DNA from: Streptomyces iconiensis
Lineage (GTDB): Bacteria; Actinomycetota; Actinomycetes; Streptomycetales; Streptomycetaceae
Direction: 5' to 3'
Length of the DNA: 64,000 nt
Assembly: GCF_028657195.3 (NCBI RefSeq)
Contig: NZ_JANCPR020000032.1
Coordinates: 46,171-110,170, forward strand
The notes under the pieces are model-generated. The model was not told where the DNA came from. It made no database searches and was given only the letters and a program-made list of their open reading frames with translations. The translations under genes were made by a program, and so were the position numbers. Positions 52,408 through 60,747 of the stretch are shown one piece after another (the stretch's first letter is position 1; every line of letters begins with the position of its first letter).

Positions 52408-52481
52408 TACCCGCAGCACGGTATTGCGTGTCAACGCAGCAGCGGCACAGGCGAATCAGCAGGCGAACACGAGGGGTATCG

Positions 52482-54164
52482 ATGGAATATCCACGAGAAA
52501 CCGCGAGGGACGCCGCACCGTCCGCCGGAGAACCGCGCCCGGACGGCGGCAACGGCGAAGTCCCGGAATCCGGGAAGCCGCCGCGCAGTTACCAGTCGTA
52601 CGTCGGCGGCCAGGATCTGCCGAATGACGCCTGGGTCTATACGGTCGACTCCCACGCGCTTCTTGAGGATGTTTTCACGGGCGTGCAGCTCAAACGGAAA
52701 CTGGAGCGTGACCCGGATTCGGAGGCCGCCGGCCATCCGTATGTCGCGGGGCGCGTCGCGGTCGCCAGTGACGAGGAGAACCGGCGGGCTCTGGAGGCCG
52801 CGGCGAAGGCGGCCCCCGAGTGGGCCGCGACCCCCCTGGACGAACGGATGCGGCTGGGCGGCCTGTTCCGGGAGACGCTTGAGGCCCACCGTCAGGAACT
52901 CCTCGATCTGCTCGTCGCCGAGGCACACCCCGTCAGGCTCGCCCGCTGGGAACTGAGCTGCCTGGCACAGGTGTTCAGCCGCGAGAGCTGCCGCTGGTAC
53001 CGCGACTGCATGCGCACGGAGTTCGCGCACGCGGGGCGGGACCTCATCGTGCGCAGGCAGCCCGACGGGGTCGTCTGCCTCAACCCGCCGCAGAACGCCC
53101 CCGCGCCGAGCGCGGCGCTGGCCGTCCTCGCCCTGATGGCGGGCAACTCCGTGGTCGTCAGGGCGCCCCGCAGCATCGCTCTGAGCACCATGTACGTACT
53201 GCGCGACCTGGTCGCGCCGCTGCTGGAGGAACTGGCCGCGCCCCCGGGCACCCTGAACGCGGTGTGCGGCGGCGCCGGCCGCACCCTGGACCACTGGGTG
53301 CGCAGCCCGCTCGTGGACGACATCTTCTACATCGGCGGCAGCGAGGAAGGACTCCGGCTTCAGGAGCGGTGCGTCGTCGCGGGCAAGAAGCCCATCCTCG
53401 AACTCGCGGGCAACGACACCATCGTCGTCTGGGAGGACGCCGACCTGCCGCTCGCCGCGGAAGCCCTCACCGAGGCGTTCTACGGCTCCGGGCAGATCTG
53501 CATGGTGCCGAACACGGTGCTCGCGCACCCCGCCGTCGCCGACCCCCTCATCTCCCTGGTGCGCGAGAAGGCGCGGCGGATCCGCCCCGGCCTCCCCTCC
53601 GACGAAGGGGTGCTGCTCTCCCCCGTGCGGCGCAGCGAGCGGTTCTTCCGGCTGCTGGAGCAGGCGCTCGGGGAGGGCGCGCAGCTGGCCTGCGGGGGCC
53701 GCCGCACGGAGGCGGACGGTACGCCGTCGGAGACCGGCGTCTTCCTGGAGCCGACGGTGCTGCGGATCGACGGCCTGGCGCGGGCACGCCGCACGGACGC
53801 GGTGAAGCGGGAGACCTTCTTCCCGCTGCTGCCCGTCGTCGTGGTCGAGTCGGCGGAGTCGGCCGAACTGCTGGCCACGTGCCTCGACTTCGTCAACTCC
53901 AACGCCTACGGGCTGCGCAACTCGCTGTGGGCGCGCTCCCCCGACGTGATCGGCCAGTTCGTGCACCGGACCACCAACGGCGGCCTGCTGAAGGTCAACG
54001 ATTCCCACATCGGATTCCTGCCGTATCTGCCCAGCCACGGCGGAACCGGCCTGACCGGCGGAGTCTTCGGCGAGGCCAACTACCCGATGCTCAAGACCTC
54101 CCACTTGCAGGGCGTGAGCATCAGCGGCGGGACCAGCCCGTACCGCGAGGTCTTCGGCGACTGA
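52482..54164 (+). CDS. Aldehyde dehydrogenase superfamily protein (acyl reductase candidate)
   Basis: A 560-residue protein with the ALDH fold. The catalytic Cys is C340 in YGSGQICMV and the Glu E307 in PILELAGND. The N-terminal 90 residues are longer than usual and polar. VVCLNPPQNAPAPSAALAVL and ALMAGNSVVVRAPRSIALST are cofactor-domain blocks. It heads the operon that also encodes an aminotransferase. It may reduce an activated acyl chain to an aldehyde for amination, as LuxC-type and acyl-CoA reductases do, although oxidation of an aldehyde cannot be excluded. Confidence 0.88.
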   Translation: MEYPRETARDAAPSAGEPRPDGGNGEVPESGKPPRSYQSYVGGQDLPNDAWVYTVDSHALLEDVFTGVQLKRKLERDPDSEAAGHPYVAGRVAVASDEENRRALEAAAKAAPEWAATPLDERMRLGGLFRETLEAHRQELLDLLVAEAHPVRLARWELSCLAQVFSRESCRWYRDCMRTEFAHAGRDLIVRRQPDGVVCLNPPQNAPAPSAALAVLALMAGNSVVVRAPRSIALSTMYVLRDLVAPLLEELAAPPGTLNAVCGGAGRTLDHWVRSPLVDDIFYIGGSEEGLRLQERCVVAGKKPILELAGNDTIVVWEDADLPLAAEALTEAFYGSGQICMVPNTVLAHPAVADPLISLVREKARRIRPGLPSDEGVLLSPVRRSERFFRLLEQALGEGAQLACGGRRTEADGTPSETGVFLEPTVLRIDGLARARRTDAVKRETFFPLLPVVVVESAESAELLATCLDFVNSNAYGLRNSLWARSPDVIGQFVHRTTNGGLLKVNDSHIGFLPYLPSHGGTGLTGGVFGEANYPMLKTSHLQGVSISGGTSPYREVFGD

Positions 54165-54215
54165 CCCCGACTCCCCCGCCCCTTCCGCTTCCGCGCGACC
54201 CGGAGGAAACCCACC

Positions 54216-55358
54216 ATGCGCTCCCTCGAATCCGCCCGAGCCACCTGCGACCGCGTCCTGCCCGGCCTCTGCAAGGCGCTGGCCGACATCCCCTTCGCCG
54301 ACCGCGAGGCCCCCGGCAGCCCCGTCATCGGCCTGTTCCGCGAGCACGGGGGCCCCGGACTGCTGATCCCCACCGGGTACGGCGGCCACGGCGCCGACCC
54401 GGTCGAGGCGGTGCGGGTGACGCGGGCCCTCGGCTCGTACTCTCCGTCCCTGGCGGTGGGCACCGCGATGCACCACTTCACCGCGGCCATGCTCTTCTCG
54501 CTCGCCGCGACGGCGGACCGGCTCACCGGGGCGCAGCGCGAGGTGCTCGCGGGCATCGCGCCCCGCAAGCAACTGATGGCCTCCGGATGGGCCGAGGGCC
54601 GCACCGGGCAGAACATCCTGCGCCCCGCCGTGACCGCCGTACCGGCGCCCGACGGCGGATTTCTGCTCAGCGGCGCCAAGAAGCCCTGCAGCCTGTCCCG
54701 TTCCATGGACCTGCTGACCGCCAGCACCGCGGTACCGGATGCCGACGGCGCCCCGTCGCTCGCCCTCGCGCTGGTCCCCGCCGACTCGCCCGGCATCACC
54801 GTGCACCCGTTCTGGGCCAACGACGTGCTGACCGGCACGGAGAGCAACGAGGTGCGGCTCACGGACGTACACGTCGACGCCGATCTGGTCGTCCGCACCA
54901 CCCAGGACGACCCCACCCGGCTCGACGATCTGCAGACGGGCGGGTTCGTCTGGTTCGAAATGATCATCTCGGCGTGCTACGCGGGAGCCGCGGCTGCCCT
55001 GGTCGACGAGGTCCTCTCGCGCGAGCGCGGCAGCGTCACCGACCGCGCGGCGCTCGCGGTCAGCTCCGAGTCCGCCTACGCGCTGCTGGAGGGCACGGCA
55101 CGGGCCGTACGCGACGGGCTGGACGGCGACGAGGCGGTGGCCGCCGTGCTGGTCGCCCGGTTCGCCGCACAGGACACCATGGCCGCCGCTGCCGACCAGG
55201 CGCTGGAGCTGCTGGGCGGCATCGACTTCATCAGCTCGCCCGACAACGCCCGGCTCGCCCGTTCCGTACGGCCGCTGGCGTTCCACCCTCCGTCCCGTAC
55301 GTCCACGGCCGAGCCGCTGCTCGGCTATTTCACCGGCGGCCCGCTGCACCTGTCCTGA
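54216..55358 (+). CDS. Acyl-CoA-dehydrogenase-fold flavoprotein, amine N-hydroxylase candidate (VlmH-like)
   Basis: A 380-residue protein. LLIPTGYGGHGADPVEAVRV, SPSLAVGTAMHHFTAAMLFS and KQLMASGWAEGRTGQNILRP are the first domains. AKKPCSLSRSMDLLTAST lies in the beta domain and AADQALELLGGIDFISS in the C-terminal helices. The sequence lacks the usual catalytic Glu context of true dehydrogenases and fits the group-D flavin monooxygenases. VlmH, isobutylamine N-hydroxylase of valanimycin, is of this fold and works with a separate flavin reductase, which is also encoded here (57818). It is inferred to hydroxylate the alkylamine. Confidence 0.82.
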   Translation: MRSLESARATCDRVLPGLCKALADIPFADREAPGSPVIGLFREHGGPGLLIPTGYGGHGADPVEAVRVTRALGSYSPSLAVGTAMHHFTAAMLFSLAATADRLTGAQREVLAGIAPRKQLMASGWAEGRTGQNILRPAVTAVPAPDGGFLLSGAKKPCSLSRSMDLLTASTAVPDADGAPSLALALVPADSPGITVHPFWANDVLTGTESNEVRLTDVHVDADLVVRTTQDDPTRLDDLQTGGFVWFEMIISACYAGAAAALVDEVLSRERGSVTDRAALAVSSESAYALLEGTARAVRDGLDGDEAVAAVLVARFAAQDTMAAAADQALELLGGIDFISSPDNARLARSVRPLAFHPPSRTSTAEPLLGYFTGGPLHLS

Positions 55359-55380
55359 AGGGCCCGACGAGGGAGACACC

Positions 55381-56664
55381 ATGACCACCATCACCGAGTC
55401 GGGGCCCGGCACGGAGGAGGCAGTACTCTCCCGCTACCGCGCCCACCTCAGCAAGGGACGTGCGACGCTCGCCGAACTCTTCGGCTGCCATATGGAGGTG
55501 GCCTCCCAGGGGTCCTGGCTGGAGACCAGCGACGGGGAGCGCTTCCTCAACGCGGGCGGGTACGGGGCACTGCTCATGGGCGCCCGCCATCCGACGGTGA
55601 TGGCCGAGGTACGGCGGCAGCTCGACCTCCACCCCACCTCCACCCGCATCCTGCTGGAGCCCACCGTCGCCGAGGCCGCCGAGGCCCTGGTCGCCACTCT
55701 CCCCGCCGGGCTGGACCGCGTGCACTTCGCGCTCTCCGGCGCCGAGGCCGTCGAGACCGGGCTCAAGCTGGCCCGCGCCAACGGCAGGGACCGCGTCGTC
55801 TCGATGACAGGCGGCTACCACGGAAAGACGCTGGGCGCGCTCTCCGCCACCGTCAAGGAGGTCTACCAGCGGCCCTTCCGCCCACTCCTCCCCGACGTCA
55901 CGCACCTGCCGTACGGGGACGCGGAAGCGCTGGAAAGCGAACTGGCTGAACACCCCGGCCGGTGCGCGGTCATCCTGGAGCCGGTGCAGGGCGAGGGCGG
56001 CGTCGTCATCCCGCCCCGCGGCTATCTGCCACGCGTGCGCGAGCTGGTCTCGGCGTACGGCGGTCTGCTGATCCTCGACGAGGTGCAGACCGGCATGGGG
56101 CGGCTCGGCGAATGGTGGGGCGCCGACCTCGCGGGCATCACCCCCGACATCATGCTCGCCGGGAAGTCCCTGGGCGGCGGCGTCCTCCCGGTGTCCGCCG
56201 CCGTCGCCTCCGGGCAGGTCTTCAAGCCGTTCGACCGGGACCCGTACGTGCACACCGGGACGTTCTCCGGGCAGCCGCTGCTGATGGCCGCCGTCCGGGG
56301 CGCGGTGCGCGCCGTCCAGGAGGAGCGGCTCACCACCCGCGCCATGGAACTGGGCGGCCTGCTGCTGCCCCGCATACGCGAGATCGCCGAACGCACCATC
56401 CCCGACCTGCTGGTGGGCGTGCGCGGCCAGGGGCTGCTCATCGGCGTCGAGCTGACCGAAGGCGGGCTGGCGGGCGAACTGCTCATCGAACTCTTCAACC
56501 ACGGAGTCGTGGCGAACCACTCGATGAACGGCAACACCGTGGTCAGGTTCACACCTGCTGCGGTGCTCACCGACACCGAGGCTGAGCACCTCCTCGACTC
56601 CTTCAGCAGGGCCTGCCGCGACCTGGTCGCCAAGCGGGCCACGATGCCGCACGACCTGGGATGA
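55381..56664 (+). CDS. Class III PLP-dependent aminotransferase
   Basis: A 427-residue fold-type I enzyme. HFALSGAEAVETGLKLARAN, SMTGGYHGKTLGALSATVKE, ILEPVQGEGGVVIPPRGYLP and LILDEVQTGMGRLGEWW (D233) are diagnostic. The PLP Lys is K262 in LAGKSLGGGVLP. It is related to ornithine/GABA-type and putrescine aminotransferases that aminate terminal aldehydes. Following the ALDH-family gene, it is inferred to convert a chain-terminal aldehyde to the primary amine that is N-hydroxylated next. GAGGGAGACACC lies before the ATG. Confidence 0.93.
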   Translation: MTTITESGPGTEEAVLSRYRAHLSKGRATLAELFGCHMEVASQGSWLETSDGERFLNAGGYGALLMGARHPTVMAEVRRQLDLHPTSTRILLEPTVAEAAEALVATLPAGLDRVHFALSGAEAVETGLKLARANGRDRVVSMTGGYHGKTLGALSATVKEVYQRPFRPLLPDVTHLPYGDAEALESELAEHPGRCAVILEPVQGEGGVVIPPRGYLPRVRELVSAYGGLLILDEVQTGMGRLGEWWGADLAGITPDIMLAGKSLGGGVLPVSAAVASGQVFKPFDRDPYVHTGTFSGQPLLMAAVRGAVRAVQEERLTTRAMELGGLLLPRIREIAERTIPDLLVGVRGQGLLIGVELTEGGLAGELLIELFNHGVVANHSMNGNTVVRFTPAAVLTDTEAEHLLDSFSRACRDLVAKRATMPHDLG

Positions 56665-56670
56665 GGACGC

Positions 56671-57186
56671 ATGCGCCACCTGGAACTGGAAGCCCTGATA
56701 CACGGCGAACGCGCCGAGCGCGTCTTCGAGAACGTGCTGAGGTGGGACCGCTATCCCGGCCTCGCCCCGCACGTGAGGAGCACGACGGTGCACCGCACGC
56801 TCCCTGACACCCGCGGAAGTTCGAGCTGGGAGCTGTACTTCCGCAGCGGCCTGCTGCGATGGACGGAGGACGAGGTCTTCGACCGCGAGGCGCTGACGAT
56901 CTCCTACGAGCAGTCCGAGGGCGACTTCGAGGAGTTCTCCGGCGGATGGCTGCTCCAGCGGCCCGGGGAGACCGGCCGCGGTGACGACGCCGTGGCGCTG
57001 AACTTCACCTGCCGATTCGACTTCGGCGTCGACAGCCTGGCCGGGATCCTCGACCCGATCGCCGAGCGAGTGATCAAGGAGACCGTGGCCTGGGCCGTCA
57101 CCGGCATGTTCGAGAACGTCACACTGCGCACGGAAACCGGCACCCGGCTGACCGCAGCGGATGCCGTCGGCACCGGGGAGGGCTGA
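56671..57186 (+). CDS. SRPBCC-superfamily protein (cyclase/aromatase-like fold)
   Basis: A 171-residue protein. VFENVLRWDRYPGLAPHVRS near the start, WELYFRSGLLRWTEDEVFDR and LNFTCRFDFGVDSLAGILDP to VIKETVAWAVTGMF match the START-like helix-grip fold. No catalytic residues can be assigned. It begins six bases after the aminotransferase and five bases before the membrane protein, so it is tightly coupled to the N-N bond steps. It may bind or protect an unstable intermediate. The valanimycin cluster also has small proteins of unknown role. Confidence 0.8.
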   Translation: MRHLELEALIHGERAERVFENVLRWDRYPGLAPHVRSTTVHRTLPDTRGSSSWELYFRSGLLRWTEDEVFDREALTISYEQSEGDFEEFSGGWLLQRPGETGRGDDAVALNFTCRFDFGVDSLAGILDPIAERVIKETVAWAVTGMFENVTLRTETGTRLTAADAVGTGEG

Positions 57187-57191
57187 GCCGC

Positions 57192-57821
57192 ATGGACCAG
57201 CACAATTTCTTCGAGACACCCACCACCGCGAAACTGCACCGCGCCGAGTACGTCGTGGCGTTCGCGCTCACCACCGGCCTCGCCGTCGCGCACTACGACG
57301 AGATCCGCTGGCTGCCCGCGCTCGGCCTCTTCCTCTACATCGACGTGGTCGGCTACCTGCCCGGTGCCCTCGCGTACCGGCGCAGCCGCACCAAGCAGCT
57401 CCCGAAGGTGTACTACGTCCTGTACAACACCATGCACAGCCTCATCACGCAGGGCGCCGTCGTAGCGCTGTGGTGCTGGCTGATCGGGCCGGAGTGGGCG
57501 CTGCTGGCGGTTCCGTGGCATCTGTTCGGCGACCGCGGGCTGTTCGGGAACTTCCTCAAGCCGTACGGACAGCCCTTCGAGCCCGTCAGGGACCCCCGCT
57601 TCAGTCAGCTCCTGCGGGAGACCGAAGCGCGCGCACACGGACGCCTCGCCCCCGACCCGCTGCCCCCCACGGAGCTTCCGGACGAGAAGGACGGAACCGA
57701 GGGGGGCGAGGGAGACGAGGGGAACGAGGGGAACGAGAAAGACGCAGCCACGTACGGCACGCACGGCGTACGGCTCGGCGATGCGGAACTGACCGCCGCT
57801 GACCCGGGGGCCGGGCGGTGA
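57192..57821 (+). CDS. Multi-His membrane protein, hydrazine-synthase candidate (VlmO-like)
   Basis: A 209-residue protein with about four membrane helices (YVVAFALTTGLAVAHYD, LPALGLFLYIDVVGYLPGAL, MHSLITQGAVVALWCWLIG, WALLAVPWHLF). Several His lie at or near helix ends (H4, H16, H34, H82, H110) and could bind metal. The C-terminal 40 residues are acidic low complexity. From memory, azoxy formation in valanimycin needs a membrane-bound hydrazine synthase and a diiron azoxy synthase. This gene and the diiron gene at 58387 form such a pair in one operon. The assignment rests on context and size. The stop overlaps the next GTG. Confidence 0.75.
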   Translation: MDQHNFFETPTTAKLHRAEYVVAFALTTGLAVAHYDEIRWLPALGLFLYIDVVGYLPGALAYRRSRTKQLPKVYYVLYNTMHSLITQGAVVALWCWLIGPEWALLAVPWHLFGDRGLFGNFLKPYGQPFEPVRDPRFSQLLRETEARAHGRLAPDPLPPTELPDEKDGTEGGEGDEGNEGNEKDAATYGTHGVRLGDAELTAADPGAGR

Positions 57822-58390
57822 GCGCTTCCACGGCGGTCGGCCACCCGCCGGGCCGCACCGCACACCGGGACCGGGACCGGGAGAGGACCGTCCTGCGCTC
57901 CCTCGCGTCCGGGGTGGCGGTGCTGACCGCCGCGCACGGGGAGCAGGTGCACGGCACCACGGTCTCGACCCTCACCGCCGTGTCGCGCAGCCCGCTCATG
58001 GTCGGCGCCTGTCTGCGCCCCGGCTCGGTCCTGGCCGACCTGGCCAGGGCCGGGGGCCGCTTCGCCGTGAACGTCCTCAGCGCGGACCAGTCGGAGCTGG
58101 CCCGGCGCTTCGCCGACCCCACGCGGACCACGGGCGCCGGGCAGTTCGACGGCTGCGACTGGTTCTGCGGCCCCGCGCCAGCCGTGGGCGGCGCCCCGCT
58201 GTTCGCCGGAGCGATCGCGCATCTGTCGTGCCGGCTGAGCAGTTGGGTGCCGGTGGGCGACCACGAGGTGCTGCTCGGCCTGGTCACAGGCGCTTCCGGC
58301 AACGGGGGCGCGCCACTGCTCAGTTACGAGGGAGAACTGCACGTGCCGGTGCTCAGGGCACCGCAGGAAGAGGAGGAACCGGCCCGATGA
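57818..58390 (+). CDS. Flavin reductase domain protein (VlmR-like)
   Basis: A 190-residue protein with the split-barrel FMN-binding pattern: VLRSLASGVAVLTAAHGEQV, TTVSTLTAVSRSPLMVGACL and GRFAVNVLSADQSELARRFA, then PLFAGAIAHLSCRLSSWVPV with GDHEVLLGLV. It supplies reduced flavin to a two-component oxygenase, most likely the amine N-hydroxylase at 54216. It starts with a GTG that overlaps the membrane-protein stop, and its own stop overlaps the next ATG. Confidence 0.92.
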   Translation: MSASTAVGHPPGRTAHRDRDRERTVLRSLASGVAVLTAAHGEQVHGTTVSTLTAVSRSPLMVGACLRPGSVLADLARAGGRFAVNVLSADQSELARRFADPTRTTGAGQFDGCDWFCGPAPAVGGAPLFAGAIAHLSCRLSSWVPVGDHEVLLGLVTGASGNGGAPLLSYEGELHVPVLRAPQEEEEPAR

Positions 58391-59382
58391 CACCCCAGAC
58401 CCCAGCCGTATCCGTCTCCCCCGAAGCCGGCTTCGACACCGCGCCGGGACTGCTGGACGGAGCCAAGGCCCTGGACCTCTCGGTCGACCGGTGCGATCTG
58501 GCGTACTGGTTCACCGAGGTGGCACAGGGCACCCTGCGCGGCCGTGCCGTCAGCGGGCACACCCCCGACGCGCAAGTCCCGGACTTCATGCGGGAGCCAG
58601 GACCGCTGCGCGAGGCGCTCGTGCTGGAGCTCGGCTACCGTTCGGTCGCCGAGGAACTCGCCACCCGGTTGCTCGCACACTACGTGGACCGGGCCCCCGG
58701 GGTGCCGGAGATGGAGTTCTACGCGACGCAGTTGGTCGACGAGGCCCGGCACGCACGGGTCTTCCGCCGGCACCTGGCCGAACTGGGCATGCCCGAGCGG
58801 ACCTTGGTCTCCGACATCGCCCGGATGTCCGCCGACTACCGCAGGCGGGTGCTGGAGCCGGTCGCGCGCTTCACCCTCGACATCATCCGTGACCAGGGCG
58901 ACTTCGCCGGCGGTGTCGCCGTGTTCACGATCGTCATCGAGGGGGTGCTGGCGCCGGCGGCCGAACTCAGCGAACGCAAGTGGGACCGGCTCGACCCGGC
59001 CGCCGGGGAGCTGTCCCGCACCGCCGCCATCGACGAGATCCGGCACCTGGCCGTAGGCAGCTCCCTCCTCCGCGATCACCTCGTCGCCCACCCCGGGTAC
59101 CGGCCCCGGCTGCTGGAGATCCTGCGGGCCGGGCGGAAGCTGTGGGATGAGGTCCCCGACCGCGAGTTCGTCCTCCACCGCGAGGAGCTGTTCCAGCGCG
59201 GCATGGAGCAGCACGCCGACGCCGTCGGCGACTACGAGGTGTGGCCCGGCCGGAGGATGCTGGACACCACACCCGAGGAGCGCTACGACACCGCCGAGCG
59301 CTGGACGGACGAGATGGCTGAGGTACGGCTGGCCCAGATGGGCCTGGAGGAGGCCGTCGGTCTGGTCTCGGGGAAGAGCTGA
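58387..59382 (+). CDS. Non-haem diiron oxygenase, azoxy-synthase candidate (VlmB-like)
   Basis: A 331-residue ferritin-like protein. Two ExxH-type motifs are visible: DEARHARVFRRHL (about residues 119-131) and DEIRHLAVGSSLL (about residues 217-229). Additional carboxylates in LELGYRSVAEE (about residues 79-89) and VIEGVLAPAAELSE complete a dinuclear iron site of the AurF/CmlI-like kind. The last 60 residues are a helical tail. In the valanimycin pathway a non-haem diiron enzyme converts the hydrazine through azo to azoxy. Being in one operon with a VlmO-like protein, N-hydroxylase and flavin reductase supports that role. Confidence 0.85.
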   Translation: MTPQTPAVSVSPEAGFDTAPGLLDGAKALDLSVDRCDLAYWFTEVAQGTLRGRAVSGHTPDAQVPDFMREPGPLREALVLELGYRSVAEELATRLLAHYVDRAPGVPEMEFYATQLVDEARHARVFRRHLAELGMPERTLVSDIARMSADYRRRVLEPVARFTLDIIRDQGDFAGGVAVFTIVIEGVLAPAAELSERKWDRLDPAAGELSRTAAIDEIRHLAVGSSLLRDHLVAHPGYRPRLLEILRAGRKLWDEVPDREFVLHREELFQRGMEQHADAVGDYEVWPGRRMLDTTPEERYDTAERWTDEMAEVRLAQMGLEEAVGLVSGKS

Positions 59383-59393
59383 GAGGCGGCCGG

Positions 59394-60455
59394 ATGAGCA
59401 GCGCAGGCCCGGGCGCACGGGAAGCACTGGAGACACGGGAGAGCCACCGCACCGGCTGCGGCCACACCGCGGTGGTCGCCGGCGTGGGCGGCTGGGTCCC
59501 TCCCCGCGTCGTCACCAACCACGACCTCAGCGCCCGGCTCGACACCTCGGACGAATGGATCCGCAGCCGTACGGGCATCGCGCGGCGGCACGTCATCGCG
59601 CGCGACGGCGCTACCTCGGACCTCGCGGTGGAGGCCGGACGCCTCGCACTGAAGTCCTCGGGTACGGCCGAGGCGGACGCCGTGGTGCTGGCCACCACCA
59701 CACCGGACCACCCCTGCCCCGCCACGGCGCCGGAGGTGGCGCACAGGCTGGGCCTCGGCGGCGCGGCGGCGTTCGACGTCGCCGCCGTGTGCACGGGCTT
59801 CCTCTACGCGCTCGCCACGGGACAGGGGCTCATCGCGGCGGGCTCGGCCGAACGCGTCCTGGTCATCGGGGCCGATGCGTTCACCACCCTCGTCGATCCC
59901 CAGGACCGGAGCACCGCCGTGATCTTCGCGGACGGCGCGGGCGCCGTCGTCCTGCGGACCGGCGACCCGGCCGGGGACGGCGCGCTGGGCCGGGTGTTCC
60001 TGGGCAGCGACGGCAGCAGGTCCGGACTCATCCAGGTGCCCGGCGGCGGCTCGCGGCAGCGCGCGAAGGACCGGAGCGCCGTGGGCGGGGACTGCTATTT
60101 CCGGATGCACGGGCAGGAGACGTTCCGCCAGGCGGTCGACCGGATGGCCACCGCCTCCAGGGACGCCGTCGGCTCGGCGGGCTGGCGGCTGCGCGACGTG
60201 GACCGCGTCGTCGCACACCAGGCCAACGCCCGCATCCTCGGCGCTCTCGCCGACGAGTTGGACGTACCGCCCGGGCGGATGCTGTCCAACATCGAGCATG
60301 TGGGGAACACGGGCGCTGCCAGCGTCCCCCTGCTGTTGCACGAAGCGCATGCCCAGGGCCGCCTTGAGGCCGGGAACCGGCTGCTGCTCACCGCCTTCGG
60401 CGGCGGTCTGGCCTGGGGCGCGACCACCTTGGTATGGCCCCGGCTCGGCCACTGA
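59394..60455 (+). CDS. 3-oxoacyl-ACP synthase III (KASIII, FabH-like)
   Basis: A 353-residue thiolase-fold enzyme. GVGGWVPPRVVTNHDLSARL and SDEWIRSRTGIARRHVI are FabH hallmarks. The active site is C133 (VAAVCTGF), H275 (VVAHQANARI) and N305 (EHVGNTGAAS). It starts chains by condensing an acyl-CoA with malonyl-ACP, presumably on the ACP at 60514. This suggests the alkylamine part is made by a dedicated short fatty-acid pathway. It begins 11 bases after the diiron gene. Confidence 0.94.
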   Translation: MSSAGPGAREALETRESHRTGCGHTAVVAGVGGWVPPRVVTNHDLSARLDTSDEWIRSRTGIARRHVIARDGATSDLAVEAGRLALKSSGTAEADAVVLATTTPDHPCPATAPEVAHRLGLGGAAAFDVAAVCTGFLYALATGQGLIAAGSAERVLVIGADAFTTLVDPQDRSTAVIFADGAGAVVLRTGDPAGDGALGRVFLGSDGSRSGLIQVPGGGSRQRAKDRSAVGGDCYFRMHGQETFRQAVDRMATASRDAVGSAGWRLRDVDRVVAHQANARILGALADELDVPPGRMLSNIEHVGNTGAASVPLLLHEAHAQGRLEAGNRLLLTAFGGGLAWGATTLVWPRLGH

Positions 60456-60513
60456 CCCGCCGCCGGGGCCACCACGCAAGGCCCGGAGACCACGCGGAAC
60501 GGAAGGACGGCTC

Positions 60514-60747
60514 GTGTTCGACACTCTGAAAGACCTGCTTGTCAGCAAGCTCAAGGTGGCTCCCGAACAGATCACGCGGGACGCCACGGCGGAGGACATC
60601 GATCTGGACTCGCTCGCCCTCGTCGAGCTGTCCCTGGTGCTGCAGAAGGAGTTGGGCATCGAGATCACCGAGGACGAGCTGACCGAGACGGAAACCGTAG
60701 GCGACATCGTGCGGCTGATGAACGTCCGCGCCGCGTCGGCGCGATGA
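60514..60747 (+). CDS. Acyl carrier protein
   Basis: A 77-residue ACP: VFDTLKDLLVSKLKVAPEQI, then DIDLDSLALVELSLVLQKEL with the phosphopantetheine Ser S33 in DLDSL. GGAAGGA precedes the GTG. The stop overlaps the KASII ATG. It is the partner of KASIII and KASII, distinct in sequence from the ACP at 33584. Confidence 0.94.
   Translation: MFDTLKDLLVSKLKVAPEQITRDATAEDIDLDSLALVELSLVLQKELGIEITEDELTETETVGDIVRLMNVRAASAR

Noticed and set aside
52431..55412. Minus-strand open frame of 993 codons opposite the ALDH and N-hydroxylase genes
   Set aside because: Antisense shadow in high-GC DNA with no recognisable motif and no ribosome binding site.
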